DNA of 64,000 bases from Acanthosepion pharaonis (Eukaryota; Mollusca; Cephalopoda; Sepiida; Sepiidae): contig CAHIKZ030000247.1 of assembly GCA_903632075.3 (NCBI GenBank), positions 1,862,501-1,926,500 on the forward strand, written 5' to 3'. The notes below the pieces were generated by a model. It was given only the letters and a program-made list of their open reading frames with translations, ran no database searches and was not told where the DNA came from. Shown piece by piece: positions 32,621-44,539 of the stretch. Position 1 is the first letter of the stretch. Each line of letters starts with the position of its first letter. Both the position numbers and the translations under genes were made by a program.

Positions 32621-33920
32621 ATCTATCGCCACTAGCATTTTTACAAAATTCCCAAAAGTCTACAATAAATTACGAACACTGCTCTTCTTTTGAAAAAACA
32701 GACTTTTTTTTCTATCACTCTTTAAAACATTTTGATACCTCATTGCTACATTTTTGAAGCCAAGGGAAGTGATTTTAAAAACACTGCCACATCTCTTTGA
32801 TGTCTATGGCCTAATTTTTTTCTCTTTAATTTATCATTTGGTTTCTGCAGTCATTTGAATGGAAAAAAAAATAGTTAAGTCCCTTTAGTTTCTGTCCCAA
32901 GAGTAAATGCATAGCTTCATTCTGTTTTTCATTCTTACTTTCTTTTCATTAAATCTTTTTTCTTTCAACTGAAAGTTTCTCTCTCCAGTTTAAAAGAGGT
33001 AGAAAAATGGAATAGAAAATATTACACTCATTTTGAAATTAAGTAATTACTGTTTTGTGAAGCAGATGATAGAAAGGAGAAAAAAATGAAGGCAAAAACA
33101 GAATATGAGGCATAAAGAGTGAGAGGAAAACAAGAGAACCTAGAAGATGGTAAAAAGAAGAGATGAAAGTTGCAAGAAAAAAGTAAAAAAAAGAGTAAGA
33201 AAAAGCAAAAATGACAGAAGAAAGAAAAATTATAAGAAAAATAGCACAAAAAGAAAAATTGAGATTGAATTACTAAAAAATTAAAAGAAAAAAAAAACAA
33301 ATAATTAAAATAAAAAATGTAGTTTAAGAAATAAAAACTAAAAAAGAAAGAAAATAATTAAATTTTCCTATGTACACTCTCTCACTTAACCTGTCTTTTA
33401 GTAAAGAGGTGGGGTTGCTTTTTCTTCTACCCACTCAAGGTAACAAATCCTTTTTCATCAGGTTTTCATCAAATATGAATGGGTTTGGAAAAAAGAAGTA
33501 AGGTACTAAACAAACAAGTTTGAATGTTGAACAGAATAAAAAAAATATATTTTTAATTCTTCACTTTTAACCAATTGGAATCAAAATGCAATGAACATTA
33601 GATAATTATCAAAATCTTCAATTGATGTCACTTGATAAAAAACAAATATTAAACTTTAATATAAGCAGACTGTAAAAGATACAGTTAAAATTCCAGGTCA
33701 AAATTCAACTAATTGCTTCAGGTTAGAGATTTATTGATCCAACTTTGTGCAACCACATGCATTTAGTATTTGCTGTTGCTCTATACATGTTAATCATAAG
33801 AGTGTGTTTGTTTCATAAATCCTACTAATGTTACTATGAATTAAATGAACTAATTTTGAGCAGATTTTCCCTTTCATAGAATAGTTATCATAATCTACAA
33901 AATAAATATACTTATTTATA
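32621..33920. other. No recognised gene; A-rich, purine-rich tract at 33060-33360
   Basis: The stretch 33060-33360 is a degenerate A/G-rich tract with many AAAGAAAAA words. No coding or element signature is recognised elsewhere. Confidence 0.4.
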
Positions 33921-35042
33921 CAGGATGTCCCAAAAGTCACCAAAGGATTTCAAAATTTAATAACTCACTTATTTTTTAATTTTAATTCACAATATCATAG
34001 TATCATATAAAGTAGATATGGGAAATAGATTTACACTAGTTGAGAAAGATTAAATTTTCTAAGTGGCATCTATTTACAGCTTCACAAGAATGTGTTTTTT
34101 CTAAGGTATTTCCTATCACAGCAATCAGTGTTTCAGACTCCAGTGTTTTGATGTCTGTCAGAATGTTGTCCTTCAGTTGTTGGAGAGTCTGAGGCTTGTT
34201 GACATAAATATTTTCTAAATAGCTACATAGAAAGGATGCAGAGCCTGTCAGATATAGGGTAATGTAGTGGCCATTTTATCCTGCTGTTGTGAGAAATTAT
34301 TCTTTTCTCCAAAAGTATCCTGAGAAGCCAGATTATGGTTCTTGCCATACAAACTATTGCTCCATCTTGTTGTATAGAAACAGATTGATGCATTTAAAAA
34401 TTTGTTAGAGTGATATCTGAGAGACCCAAACCTGTCAAGCCTGTTTTTGAAATGATGTGATTAGATCTCTCTCTTACTCATTCAAATACTCCTTCATTCT
34501 TAGCCAAATGTGGTATGCCAATTCGTGGAAGGTCACTTACTGGACTGTTACTCTCAAAACTTGCAGAATCTCTCACACTTTAATGACAACAATGTGTTCA
34601 TCAAATTTAAATTATTGATCCTTGGTTTTGGAATAAGGATTTCACTATGTGTTTGTTTTTCAGTTGTGCATTTTTACATGATTAATTTCCAAAGCTTCCT
34701 TTACAAAATACCTGAAAGAAAAAAAAAAAAAAAAAAAAGTAGGTGTTAATACTATGTTTCCTAATCTCTTACAATTCTCACCCATGGAACTCCCTTTTGA
34801 TTTCTTGCTTCCCTGATAACTACAATCTTCAAAAATTTGAATGCAATGTCAATTGCCATCTTCTGTCTTCTCGAACCCTGTTCCTTTTTTTTTTTTTTTT
34901 TTTTTTGCCCTTTCCTTAATCCTCCCCATTTTCAGTATTCTCATTGTTTCACTCCCTGTAACCCCTGTGCATTCTAATGGCATTTAATAAAAATAAAAGT
35001 TATTAAACTTTTCGACTTCTTGGTGACTTTTGGGACACCTTG
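33921..35042 (-). mobile_element. Tc1/mariner-superfamily element with TA duplication, degenerate
   Basis: Ends CAGGATGTCCCAAAAGTCACC and GGTGACTTTTGGGACACCTTG are inverted repeats flanked by TA at 33919-33920 and 35043-35044, the superfamily's target duplication. On the minus strand near 34060-34230 a transposase C-terminus is readable: VNKPQTLQQLKDNILTDI, then IGNTLEKTHSC and VNRCHLEN. The catalytic part is too eroded to read. Length is 1122 bp including a LINE tail embedded near its right side. Confidence 0.8.
34745..35015 (+). mobile_element. LINE 3' fragment nested in the Tc1/mariner-like element
   Basis: The plus strand reads NSHPWNSLLISCFPDNYNLQ then KFECNVNCHLLSS, matching the end of the CR1/Jockey-like family (LWNTLPNYCFPESYNLQLFK at 19500-19560). 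A T-rich stretch and AATAAAAATAAAAG follow. An A-run at 34718-34738 lies before it. Confidence 0.65.
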
Positions 35043-35044
35043 TA

Positions 35045-35999
35045 CTTAATGAAGACAGTATTATTCAATAACAACACTAAATTTTCAACAAAACTGGAAC
35101 ATATTTTTAACAGCTTTATTTAGTAAGTTTTTCTAAAGTCTAAACATTTCAAAATAGAAAAATCAGTTAAAGGGATTTGAACTGAAAAGTAAATAAATGT
35201 TTGGATAGCTGCTTGTTCCTGAATATGCCTGTCTATTAGAATAGTTGGCTAATCCCTGTTGCAGACACCTTCTCAGGCACATTTGCATTTGTTCAACAAT
35301 CACAAAGCCAACTATTCTGATAGATTTTAGTTACAGTTTCTGTGAGAGAGTGCATAATCTAGTATGATCGACAGTTAAAACAAAGCCAGTAAATTCAAAT
35401 CCTTTGACAACATACTAGCACAACCATAGACTTGTTCCAAGCAGTTCTATCTATTCAATTTTACTATTAAAAAAAAATAGCTTGAGTCAACTTGTGGTAT
35501 GGTGGCACTTGTCAACTGTGCTACACACTGGTATTGTCTCACAAAGGCTGATATCATCAACTAGTTACTTACTTGACAAAACAACCATGGTGAAATTTGA
35601 ACCCAGGTTTCATTCTCAGAACACTAATTTTCCAAATATTGGATCTCAGATCCAATTTTGGAATTGAGAGGAATAACAAAACAGAAGAGAAATGCTTTGA
35701 AAAAAGAAAGTCTTTTAAAATTTCTTAATCCAGAATAATACTGCTTTGTTTTTCATTAAATGAATAAATCTCAGCTGAAAATAATAATTCATTTTTTTTT
35801 TCTGTAGTATTAAATTCCAGGATTTATTTGGTGTCCATTTTGAAAATATCATTGATACAACATGAAAATTCCACTGGTCCTGTGGGGATAAAATATTCAA
35901 AATTCACATTAGTTTATGATCTAAGAGATAATCAAAATACAATGCTTAATCATTCATAGCATTTCCTGAAATAAGTGGGTTAAAATTCTAAATGCTTAA
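35045..35999. other. No recognised feature
   Basis: AT-rich sequence; nothing supportable. Confidence 0.35.
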
Positions 36000-36000
36000 A

Positions 36001-36100
36001 TGTCTGTTGCATCTGGTCTGTTGATGGGAGACGCCGGTGACGGGGGGGGGGGGTCCAGGTTTTGTCTGTTGCATCTGGTCTGTTGATGGGAGACGCTGGT
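36001..36100 (+). repeat. 38 bp direct duplication with a G12 run
   Basis: TGTCTGTTGCATCTGGTCTG followed by TTGATGGGAGACGC occurs at 36001-36038 and 36063-36100 with one difference. Between them lies an uninterrupted run of about 12 G at 36042-36053. The unit is GC-rich for this region. Confidence 0.85.
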
Positions 36101-36640
36101 TGTCTGTAGATGAGTTTTTGTCTGTATATAGTCCTGAGCTAGAATATACATAATATTTTCTAATGTATCATTTTAAAATGCATTTCCGAAGTCATTTTTT
36201 GATTTCTGTTCAGAAATATGATACTTTTTAACTCTAGTGCCATCAGCTGTGTTATATTTTCTTAGCAATATTTGAATTAAATCACTGCTGTTCCGAAGAT
36301 TCAATGGAAGACCTATCAAAAGTATGACAAGAAAATTTACCACATTTTTATCTTCAAGACGATTTCTTTTGTCAAAATATGTTCATCCCAGAAAACCCTC
36401 TTTCAGCCCCTGCAGAACTTACAGCAATGATATTAATTATATTTTTAGCTCTTTGGATAGGGGGGGGGGTTGGCAACATGTTTATGATAATTTCTCATAA
36501 GTTTTCAACATAATTGTAAAAATCATTAACAGAGATTTTATTACAAAATACTTTAACAAAAGTCCAGCATCTTTCCAGGAAGCTACAGCTTCTTCCATAT
36601 TCCCAAAATCTGGGTTCACAATATTAACTAATTCATGAAT
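36101..36640. other. No recognised gene
   Basis: Contains a G9 run near 36461. No element or coding match is recognised. Confidence 0.35.
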
Positions 36641-36649
36641 TTTATGATT

Positions 36650-36780
36650 TACTAGCAGTAGAGCCCGGCGTTGCCTGGGGATATAACAGTAAGAGATAGA
36701 TCAAGTATCCACCATCATAAAGACTGAAAAATAAAATTGACAAAGATTATTGTTTAAGGTTGACGGACACGCATGTCTTA
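36650..36780 (+). repeat. Dispersed-repeat end with GAGCCCGGCGTTGCCTGGGG
   Basis: The GC-rich phrase GCCCGGCGTTGCCTGGGGAT stands out in AT-rich DNA and resembles a widely dispersed repeat motif in invertebrate genomes. It is followed by unremarkable sequence and a T22 run at 36787-36808. Family is not assignable from sequence alone. Confidence 0.4.
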
Positions 36781-37027
36781 ATTAGTTTTTTTTTTTTTTT
36801 TTTTTACGAATTGGTCAAAACTTTTAATTTTTCCCCAAAAAGGAATGAAGATTTATTGTACTAAGCTATGCAGACTAAAACCCACTGACCTGTTTGTATT
36901 TCTCCTCAAAATTTAGTTTTGAACAGTCAATGTATGGCTATTTTAGAGGGTGTGACAGAAGTCACAGAATTTTTTTATATAGAACTTATTTGGTGATTAA
37001 GATTTGCAACAAGTGTTGTTCCATGTT

Positions 37028-37029
<2 letters not shown>

Positions 37030-37110
<81 letters not shown>
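37030..37110. repeat. Compound (GT)26(AT)14 microsatellite
   Basis: Uninterrupted GT units at about 37030-37082 switch directly to TA units up to 37110. Confidence 0.95.
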
Positions 37111-37264
37111 AGAATCCAAGATATTTATTTTTTTTACATAAAAAAAAGAATTAAAAGTATAACTTCAAAAGTTAAACAAAATATTGTAAAACCAGTGAGT
37201 GATGGGAGACACAATGTTGGATATTGTAACAAACTTTTATAAAGATCAGAGAACTATCACAAAA

Positions 37265-37740
37265 AAAACTGAATACAGTTTTATTAAGTACTTAAACTAA
37301 AAAAAAATTGTTTGGCCAACCCAATATTTGAAGAAGTTGGTGTTGCAAGTCTAAGCAAAATGTGCACTTCAGACAAAAAAATATAAAAAATAATTTCTCA
37401 ATAGCACCTTTTTGTGATGAATGTAGAGCTACATTGGATGGACTTGATGGCTGGGTCCTTCATGGAAACAGTTAATGACTGAGAGGACAATGTTGGGAAG
37501 GTAACATGATATTTTGACCTTGTGTTACTGATATAAAATTATAATTAATAATTAGTAAGTTTTTGGAAAAGATATTTTTGAGGTGTACAAATCATATCCA
37601 AGAAGCTTTCAGCTAAAGAGTATTATATTCATGCAAGACAATGCTTCTTCACATTCTGCAAAACTGACTATTGCCTATCTTGCCAAAAAGGTTTTAAAGA
37701 CATCAAATTAATGGAATGGCCTTTCCAATAGAAAATTATA
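37265..37740 (+). mobile_element. Tc1-like transposase relic
   Basis: Read with frameshifts on the plus strand: GVASLSKMCTS near 37335, then a VELHWMDLMAG-like stretch near 37425, then a clearer MQDNASSHSAKLTIAYLAKK region at 37630-37695 (allowing one shift), followed by GFKDIKLMEWP. The QDNASSH word holds the second catalytic Asp of the Tc1 DDE domain. The expected third-acid motif after MEWP is missing. No ends were identified. Confidence 0.75.
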
Positions 37741-38481
37741 TATCAATTTTATTTTGAAAACCATGACCTGCATGATAAAATAATCCACTAAAGCACATAT
37801 TAATGCATACAAATATAAAAGTATGTACACACACCAACAAATTTGAAAGCACTAACACACAGCAACACCAACGTATTTGCAGACACTAGCACAAACATTT
37901 GTAAGCAATCTCTAACACACACACATACATGCACAGACATATTCATCAACATACACATACTAACAAATTCGCACACACTCTAACATACACATCAAATTAT
38001 TTACTTATGCACTTGTGTGCACACACACACACACAAATATAAGCATCCATAGGTACTCATACAAAATTGTGTGCATGTATTATTGCATTCACTCATGCAT
38101 GCATGGTAAATTATAAACAATCATACAAAAACTAACTGTAGAACATTGTATAGACTTTCATAAACACATGTAAGAAATTGGGTAATAGGTGCTAATAAAC
38201 ACTTAAAGGAAATGGTATTAAATAGTGCGTAAGTAATCATTTAGACACACAAATATGTGTGCGCCTGCATATATATGCAGAGGTATACACGGGTGTAAAA
38301 AGAAACACAAACTGACAAAATGTGTTTGGTAATCTCTTGACATGAAGAAGAAAAAAAAAGTTTATTATTATTATTATTACAAGTTTGTTATTTAATATTT
38401 ATTTTAATATTTTTTTAATTAGCTGACATTACCATCATCCAGATAAAAAAAAAAAAAAGACTTTATTTTCTTCTTACATAT
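37741..38481. other. Imperfect (AC)-rich stretch, no gene
   Basis: The segment 37810-38060 is full of ACACAC words. A (TTA)n lies at 38360-38378 and A/T runs near 38445. No coding signal. Confidence 0.5.
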
Positions 38482-40391
38482 AGGATGCGATGGATAAATT
38501 GTCATATAAATTACGAAAAAAACAAAAATATTTACATTTCATTTTAACAGATATATTTACCAAAATAGCACAACAAATATTTTTAAATACTAAAGAGTAA
38601 ATTTATTCAATAAAATTACTATTGGCTTCAACTACAGCCTCCAGACAATTTTGGAATCTCTTGCAACTCTTCTGGACAGTTTCCTTGTTTAAGTTGGTGG
38701 ATACTGCCATAATCCTTGTCCACAGTTCATCTTTGTTTTAAGGAGTTTTGTTGGTCTCTCGCTCAACTGTGCCCCATGCATAATAATCAAGGAGGTTACA
38801 ATCTGGGGAGTTAGTTAGCCAGATCTAAGGGGTGATGTGGTCGCAGAAATTATCTGACAGCCATGACTGGGTTCTTCTGCTTGTGTGGCATGGTGCAGAG
38901 TCCTGATGCCATAGGGTCTTCTAGTAGACACCCTCTTGATCCAGGGAAGAACTACCTACTCAAGGCACTTGATGTAAGCCTCTGTGTTGAGCCTGAGGCC
39001 TTCACCAACAAATTTAGGAGTTCTTTTTTATCAGAACAATCAGAGTGAGTTTTCTGAAGTGCTATATCTTTGTAATAGATACCTCCACTTTTTCACAGGA
39101 AAACAGCATAGTGCAATGAAAAAGGCCACAAACTTAATAAAAATAATGTATTATCATCAAAATGTTTATATTATTATTAAGATGAAAGACCAAAGTATTT
39201 TTTTAATTAGTTTTTGAAATTTTTTAATCCTTTCTAAAAAGTTTGAAATTTTATTGAAAATCTTATTTTGTTTATGTCATTGCAGTGGCAACCAACATTG
39301 ACTTTTTGCATGTTTTTTCCATTGAAAACACATTGATTTGGAAATTCTTGTAAAAATCCAATAATTGCCCAATTTTAATTAAATTTTCAGCACTTATTCA
39401 CAAATGAATGAAAGTGTTTTTTTTTTTACATATGTTACTCCTCCCCCCACTTACTTAATTTCATGAAAATTCACAAAAAAATCTTTCTATTTGCGATTTT
39501 TTTTTTTTTTTTTTTTTTTTACTACTTGGAGAATGTAAATTACTTTAATCTTTTTTTTTCCAAACTTGCACTATTCTAACTGAAAATCTGCTCAGAATTG
39601 AAAAATAATAAATGCAATAAAACTATGACATTATTTAGTTAGAAAAGCTTTTAATTGCTTTTATAAATAAGTTATATTATTGTCTGAAGAAATAAAATTT
39701 TTCCGGTGAATAATGAATTTTTGCAAAAAAATTTTCATTTTTTTTTAAATTTTAATTATAATAATTTATAATAGTTTAAAAATGTGTAAAATTCTGTATT
39801 GGGCCATTTCCTGGATGTGATACAGTAATCAAGTGGAAACGAAATTTACAAATCCAGAATTGGAAAGATTAATAAATGTAGTTATGCTATTCTATTTTAT
39901 AAATAATTTTTTTTATTTCTTATTTTTTTTACTTAATTTGTTCCCTATTTTCATCTATGAAAATCTAAACATTACATTATCATGAAACAGTCACATGATC
40001 TAAGAGTTTTGTCTCTTTACAGAGAAATTAATTTAAGAAAAATTTATAGTATTTTAATTTTTTTTTTTATTTAAAGATAAATAAAAGTCAATTAACCATT
40101 AGATAATTTCAGAAAATATGTTCATTTATAAAAATTACTAGGTAGTTAAAAACAAAAACAAAAAAAAATGCATTCACTTAGATTTCAGAAATTTTGTATC
40201 AATTTTTGCCAGCCATACAAGCTCTCATCACTTCATCACTCATCAGCCCTCCATTATCGTCTCAGATAAGCTATGATAAGCAGGACCAATCATTAAATAA
40301 ATGGTTGTATTACTTTTTTATGCTATAAGTAATATTTATTTCAAATCAAATTAACTTTAAATTTTTTAATTTTACTCAAATAACATGTCAG

Positions 40392-40437
<46 letters not shown>

Positions 40438-41013
40438 AAAGAATTTTAAAATTGATAAAAATGTTTTTGTTTACAAATTTCTTAAAATTAAGAAAATGGC
40501 TGCTTTTAAGAAAATTTTAAGAAATCAAAATTAAATTTGACATTCCAATCTATATAATTTCTATCTGAAATACACCAGAATATTTTACTTACTGGAAATA
40601 ATGAATTTAATCATTTAGCTTTCAATTAATGCTAAAATGAAATCTTCAAAAATGTTTTTTCATTTTTAAAAATTCATTTAAAACTTTAGGTATCAAAGAT
40701 TTATGCTGAAATAGTGGAGGTACCTACTTTGTAATCACCATTAGATTCATTCAACTCTTTTCAAATCCTCTGCACTATTCTCAGATTGACACCCAAACAC
40801 TCTTAAATGATCATATTGGAACTTCCAGTGTGAATGCAAACAGTACAGCATACCATTTCCAAATTTCTGGCAGAGTGAATTGCGCCGTGGTGTTCTTTTT
40901 TTCGCTGATGGTGCACAATTGACCCAACTATATTGTTCAGTCGATAAAATTAAAAGCAAATAACACACATGCGCAAAATAAAAAATGGCAACAATTTATC
41001 CATCGCACACTGT
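38482..41013 (-). mobile_element. Mariner copy 3 with both ends, split by a hAT-like element
   Basis: Left end GGATGCGATGGATAAATTGTC follows TA at 38481-38482 and right end CAATTTATCCATCGCACACT precedes TA at 41013-41014. The catalytic half lies at 38600-39067 and the N-terminal half at 40735-40950 (minus strand: TPRRNSLCQKFGNGMLYCLH region). Copy 1 at 6128 shows that these halves should be contiguous at CGTACCTTTGTAATCACC; here 1651 bp are inserted at that point. Frames are broken in both halves. Confidence 0.85.
39076..40726 (+). mobile_element. AT-rich hAT-like element (1651 bp) inserted in the mariner, with 8 bp target duplication
   Basis: CTTTGTAA occurs directly on both sides (39068-39075 and 40727-40734), while the empty site in copy 1 of the mariner has it once. 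This defines the ends as TAGATACCTCCACTT and AGTGGAGGTACCTA. An 8 bp duplication of form nTnnnnAn and ends starting TAG fit the hAT superfamily. The interior is AT-rich with no reading frame above about 80 codons. A long (TA)n lies at 40394-40433. Confidence 0.85.
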
Positions 41014-41362
41014 AGAAACAAAAATGAGAGTTGTCATGTCCAACAGATCAAGTTTCATATGTATTTCTTCATACACATCAACAATCATTTTTGTCCCATT
41101 TTTACATACATGCAAAAAATTGCAATGCAAAGTACCAATACATTTCTAGTTAGTACAATTATTGAACAAAATTGTTCCCAAACATTGAATTATAAAATTC
41201 CAAGCCTTGTTTGGAAAATCGACCCTCACGATTGTATAATCCCCAAAATCTAAGTTGTGCTACTGGTGAAAAAAAAAAAAAAATGTATATTTATTATTAT
41301 TATAAATTTTTGCTCTGTTGTTATATATCAAGGACAATTTTATTAGCACCAGCACTCAATGT

Positions 41363-41403
<41 letters not shown>

Positions 41404-42065
41404 TTACATTATCAAAGAGATATAACTCAAATCATTAAATGCAAAATGAAATTAATCTATATTCAAATATAACTTTGGCTGCTTCTCTTGGATTATACTG
41501 GATTAAAAAATAAATAGTAATCACTATATAATTTTAAAAAAAAAAGAAAAAAGGTCATATGTACTTATTAATAAACATCCTTTCATGAGAATTTATCTGT
41601 CCAACTGGAGATTGCATCTCCGTAAATAATAAACTAGTCTCATAAAGAAAAAGATATTTATTTTAACCAAGAAATATATATTTTTCAACATAATTTCCTT
41701 CTTAATCTAATGCTTATCCATTAATCACATTTACTGAAAATTATCAGATCAAAATTCAGAACTATCAGATCTACTGGTCCACCCTTGTAAAACACATCTA
41801 TAACTGTGTATGTTTAGCACTGAAGTGGACACACACTCACTCTCTTAAATAACTATCATAGGAATATAAAAATCTTGTCTGTACATACGAAATAATAGAT
41901 TGTGTGCACACACACACGTACGCTTAAGACCCCAGATAGAAATACTCGTCTAGCCAAATACATTAGTGCACTGTACAGATTATCACCTATTATCCCCCAC
42001 CACACACTTTTCCTTGCCATTGTTTCTTGCATCTTTTTCTTTTTAGTCTGGGGTAGGGAGAGCCA
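41014..42065. other. 3' flank of gene B, no gene
   Basis: (TA)n at 41366-41400 and poly-A near 41268 are present. On the minus strand this should hold the gene B 3' UTR. Confidence 0.4.
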
Positions 42066-42290
42066 CTAAACAGTTTGCTTTTTATCTGTTCCAACATCAA
42101 AGCTGATCTGTAATGGCGTTGATGCTTTTGGCATTGTACGTCCATCTTGGAACACTTCAGAAAAAAAGCGGCAATTTAAATACATGTCACTTTGATCTAT
42201 ATCATCAAAGTGGATGACACTGCCGTTTACATAATGCCACACTACATCGAACAGCTTTTTATGACAATGGCCAGGGCATCTTTTATCAGA
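42066..42290 (-). CDS. Gene B exon, probable terminal exon, family unrecognised
   Basis: Seen on the minus strand: an open frame of 74 codons and a TAG stop (42068-42066), preceded by AG at 42292-42291. It starts SDKRCPGHCHKKLFDVVWHY, continues VNGSVIHFDDIDQSDMYLNC and RFFSEVFQDGRTMPKASTPL, and ends QISFDVGTDKKQTV. It has three Cys, several Trp/Tyr/Phe and alternating polar/hydrophobic residues, so it looks like part of a folded beta-rich domain rather than repeat debris. The frame in front of the AG contains an immediate TAG, consistent with intron sequence. The pyrimidine tract is weak, so the exon start is uncertain. Its phase (0) does not match the phase-1 acceptor of gene A exon 15474. 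It is therefore probably a separate gene. An alternative is an internal exon using GTACAA near 42139, whose phase 1 would match gene A. I recognise no family. Confidence 0.6.
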   Translation of the reverse strand, partial: SDKRCPGHCHKKLFDVVWHYVNGSVIHFDDIDQSDMYLNCRFFSEVFQDGRTMPKASTPLQISFDVGTDKKQTV

Positions 42291-43454
42291 CTACACAGTT
42301 ACACATATGCTTACAAATGGCCTCTATGTAAGTTAGGAATATTTGTTTGAAGAAATCACAGAGAAATATACATATTTTGTAGAACCATATATTGTTTGTG
42401 TTTTTAAAATGACAATGTATAAAACAAAATGTCATTACATTAAGAAACAAATATGACGCAAAAAACTATGAATGTACCAAAAAAATGAAATCATTAATGC
42501 TTTCTTGATGAATAAATAGATTGTACTGTACAGAAACATTGCGTACATTATGGTGGCAAATTAGTCTGTATGTAATAATATTTTAAGAAGAGTATATTGT
42601 ATTTTCTTGAATAATAAAACTCTGTAAATGATAAAACTAAAACACAAGATAAGATATAAAAATAGCGATAATAATTTACAATCCTTGAGTTGAGTATGTA
42701 TGTAAATTTATTTTTGAAAAATCGTACCATATTAATTAATCTCAATTAATCAATGTATAAATCACTAACTAAAATATTTTTAACTTTCCAGGATAAAAAA
42801 TAGAAATGAACCTGAAAAAAAGAAAACAGGACCTAAGTGCATTGCAGACAAAATCCCAATGAATCCCAATCTCATAAATAAATTGAAAATTCAAAGAAAC
42901 TTAATTCAAATTTTAATGTAAAATTGAGATATTCTTCTAAGTCGGGTCTTCAGACTCCCTAATTGAGATATATATCAGAATATGAAACAGTAGCATTGCT
43001 TTTTTTAAAAAAGCAAAAAAAAAATTTTTAGGGCTCAATTTTTGTGGTTTGTTTTTACATTTGAGAGCAAACTATTAAAAAAAAAAAAAAAACCTTCTTA
43101 AGGTTTTCTTCACATAAAATCTGGTGTTATTTGATACAAGGATTCCCTATGGGACTGTAGTATTGTTAGAAAACGGTTTTTAGAGGTTGGATCGATACAT
43201 TTTTACTTATTTCTGTTGCAAACACAGTGGACACATAAACTTGTGAGGTACCCAACAGAAATAAATATAAATGACTTCATTACTGACATCTAATATAACA
43301 TTTTTCCTAGCCAAAATTGTAATTTTTTTCCTGTGACTTCATATTACTGGCCACTGTTTTTTTTGTTTTTTTTTATGCATTACGTTTCTTAATTTCCGTT
43401 TTAAAACTTATTTCCAGGTAAAGGTAGCAGATTTTTTTTCTTTGATATAACTTT
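42291..43454. other. Probable intron of gene B, no recognised element
   Basis: AT-rich with A-runs near 43018 and 43077-43092. Nothing coding is seen. Confidence 0.4.
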
Positions 43455-43752
43455 TAGGTACCTCCATGAGATTGCTAAAAAAATGAGCATAGCATGATGA
43501 AAAAGACGCCAAACTTGACGAAAACAAAATTTTATCGTCTAAATGTTCATGTTATTATTAAGAGGAAGATCAAAGTATTTTGGGGTATTTTTTTACACTT
43601 TAATTGTTCCTAGCACGTCCAAAATTTTTGTTAAAAATCTTTTTTTTTTTTTTTTTGAGTCAGCAAAATTGACAGATAATCAATCATGGCAACAATTTTT
43701 TTCCATTTTATAAGAAAAATGAAAATCTCAGTTTGAAATTCTTTTAAAAAAT
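43455..43752 (+). mobile_element. AT-rich hAT-like element, 5' fragment
   Basis: Starts with the exact end TAGGTACCTCCA. It then matches 39090-39360: TAAAATGAGCATAGCATGAT-like, CATGTTATTATTAAGAGGAA, GACCAAAGTATTTT-like. It breaks off near 43752, where the unclassified repeat (copy 2) begins. Confidence 0.75.
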
Positions 43753-43970
43753 CAATGTTTATTTATTTTAAGTGTTATTAAAATAAGGCCATTTTAGTGA
43801 TAGAATCATAAGTCAATGAGTTGAAGTAGCTAATGTTGGCCTTACCAATTTCATATAGCATCAAAATTCCCTTGTAATAGATCAAATTTCAAAATTTTCT
43901 TTGGGGCTTGTGGCACCCAAATGCTCAGCTGTATGGGCTCACTGAGCTCACCAGAATCTGCTGGTGGTGC
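43750..43970 (+). repeat. Unclassified dispersed repeat, copy 2
   Basis: Same family as 5588-5840, orientated alike. It abuts a truncated hAT-like copy, suggesting that one inserted next to or into the other. Confidence 0.6.
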
Positions 43971-44539
43971 AGCAACAAGAAAACTGGCATGATTAAGCTC
44001 AAATTTTGAATATGTGATGATAATACTACCAACTATAAGCACATATGAACAGAAGACAGTGTGAAAAACCTAGATATGTTATGGCGAAAGTGCAGATAAT
44101 TTTTGACTTACCCTCATACAATCAAATAAGTGCTAATCAATAGCAAATAAAACAGTTTTTGTAATTAAATTTGACCACTTTCTTTATTTTTGTTTGTTTC
44201 AAATATAACACTACTTAGTTGATCTATTCTTGAACTTGCATCCCATACCCCATGGAGCATATCTTTCATGAACAATGCCTAAACCAATTAGGCAACCAAA
44301 ACTGTTGTGATTAGTGGAGCAAATTTTTATTTTGAATGAAACCTTGAGATATGGAAATGATTTTGTAATTTGTTTGAAACTTATTTTATTTGAATTTTTA
44401 GTTCCATTTCACAGTTGAAGAACAAATTGACTAAAGAATGTTCTGATAGAAGGCGGAAAAAATAAACAAAGAAACTAGTGAAAATTAATATTAAAAACAA
44501 AATAATAATAACAACCACCCAGACCCAAACTTTAGTTTT

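Noticed and set aside
36894..37242. Frames with poly-Val/Cys and Tyr/Ile runs (CVCVCV, YIYIYI) here and at 13260, 45804, 54719, 54814, 62019
   Set aside because: These are translations of (GT)n and (TA)n microsatellites.
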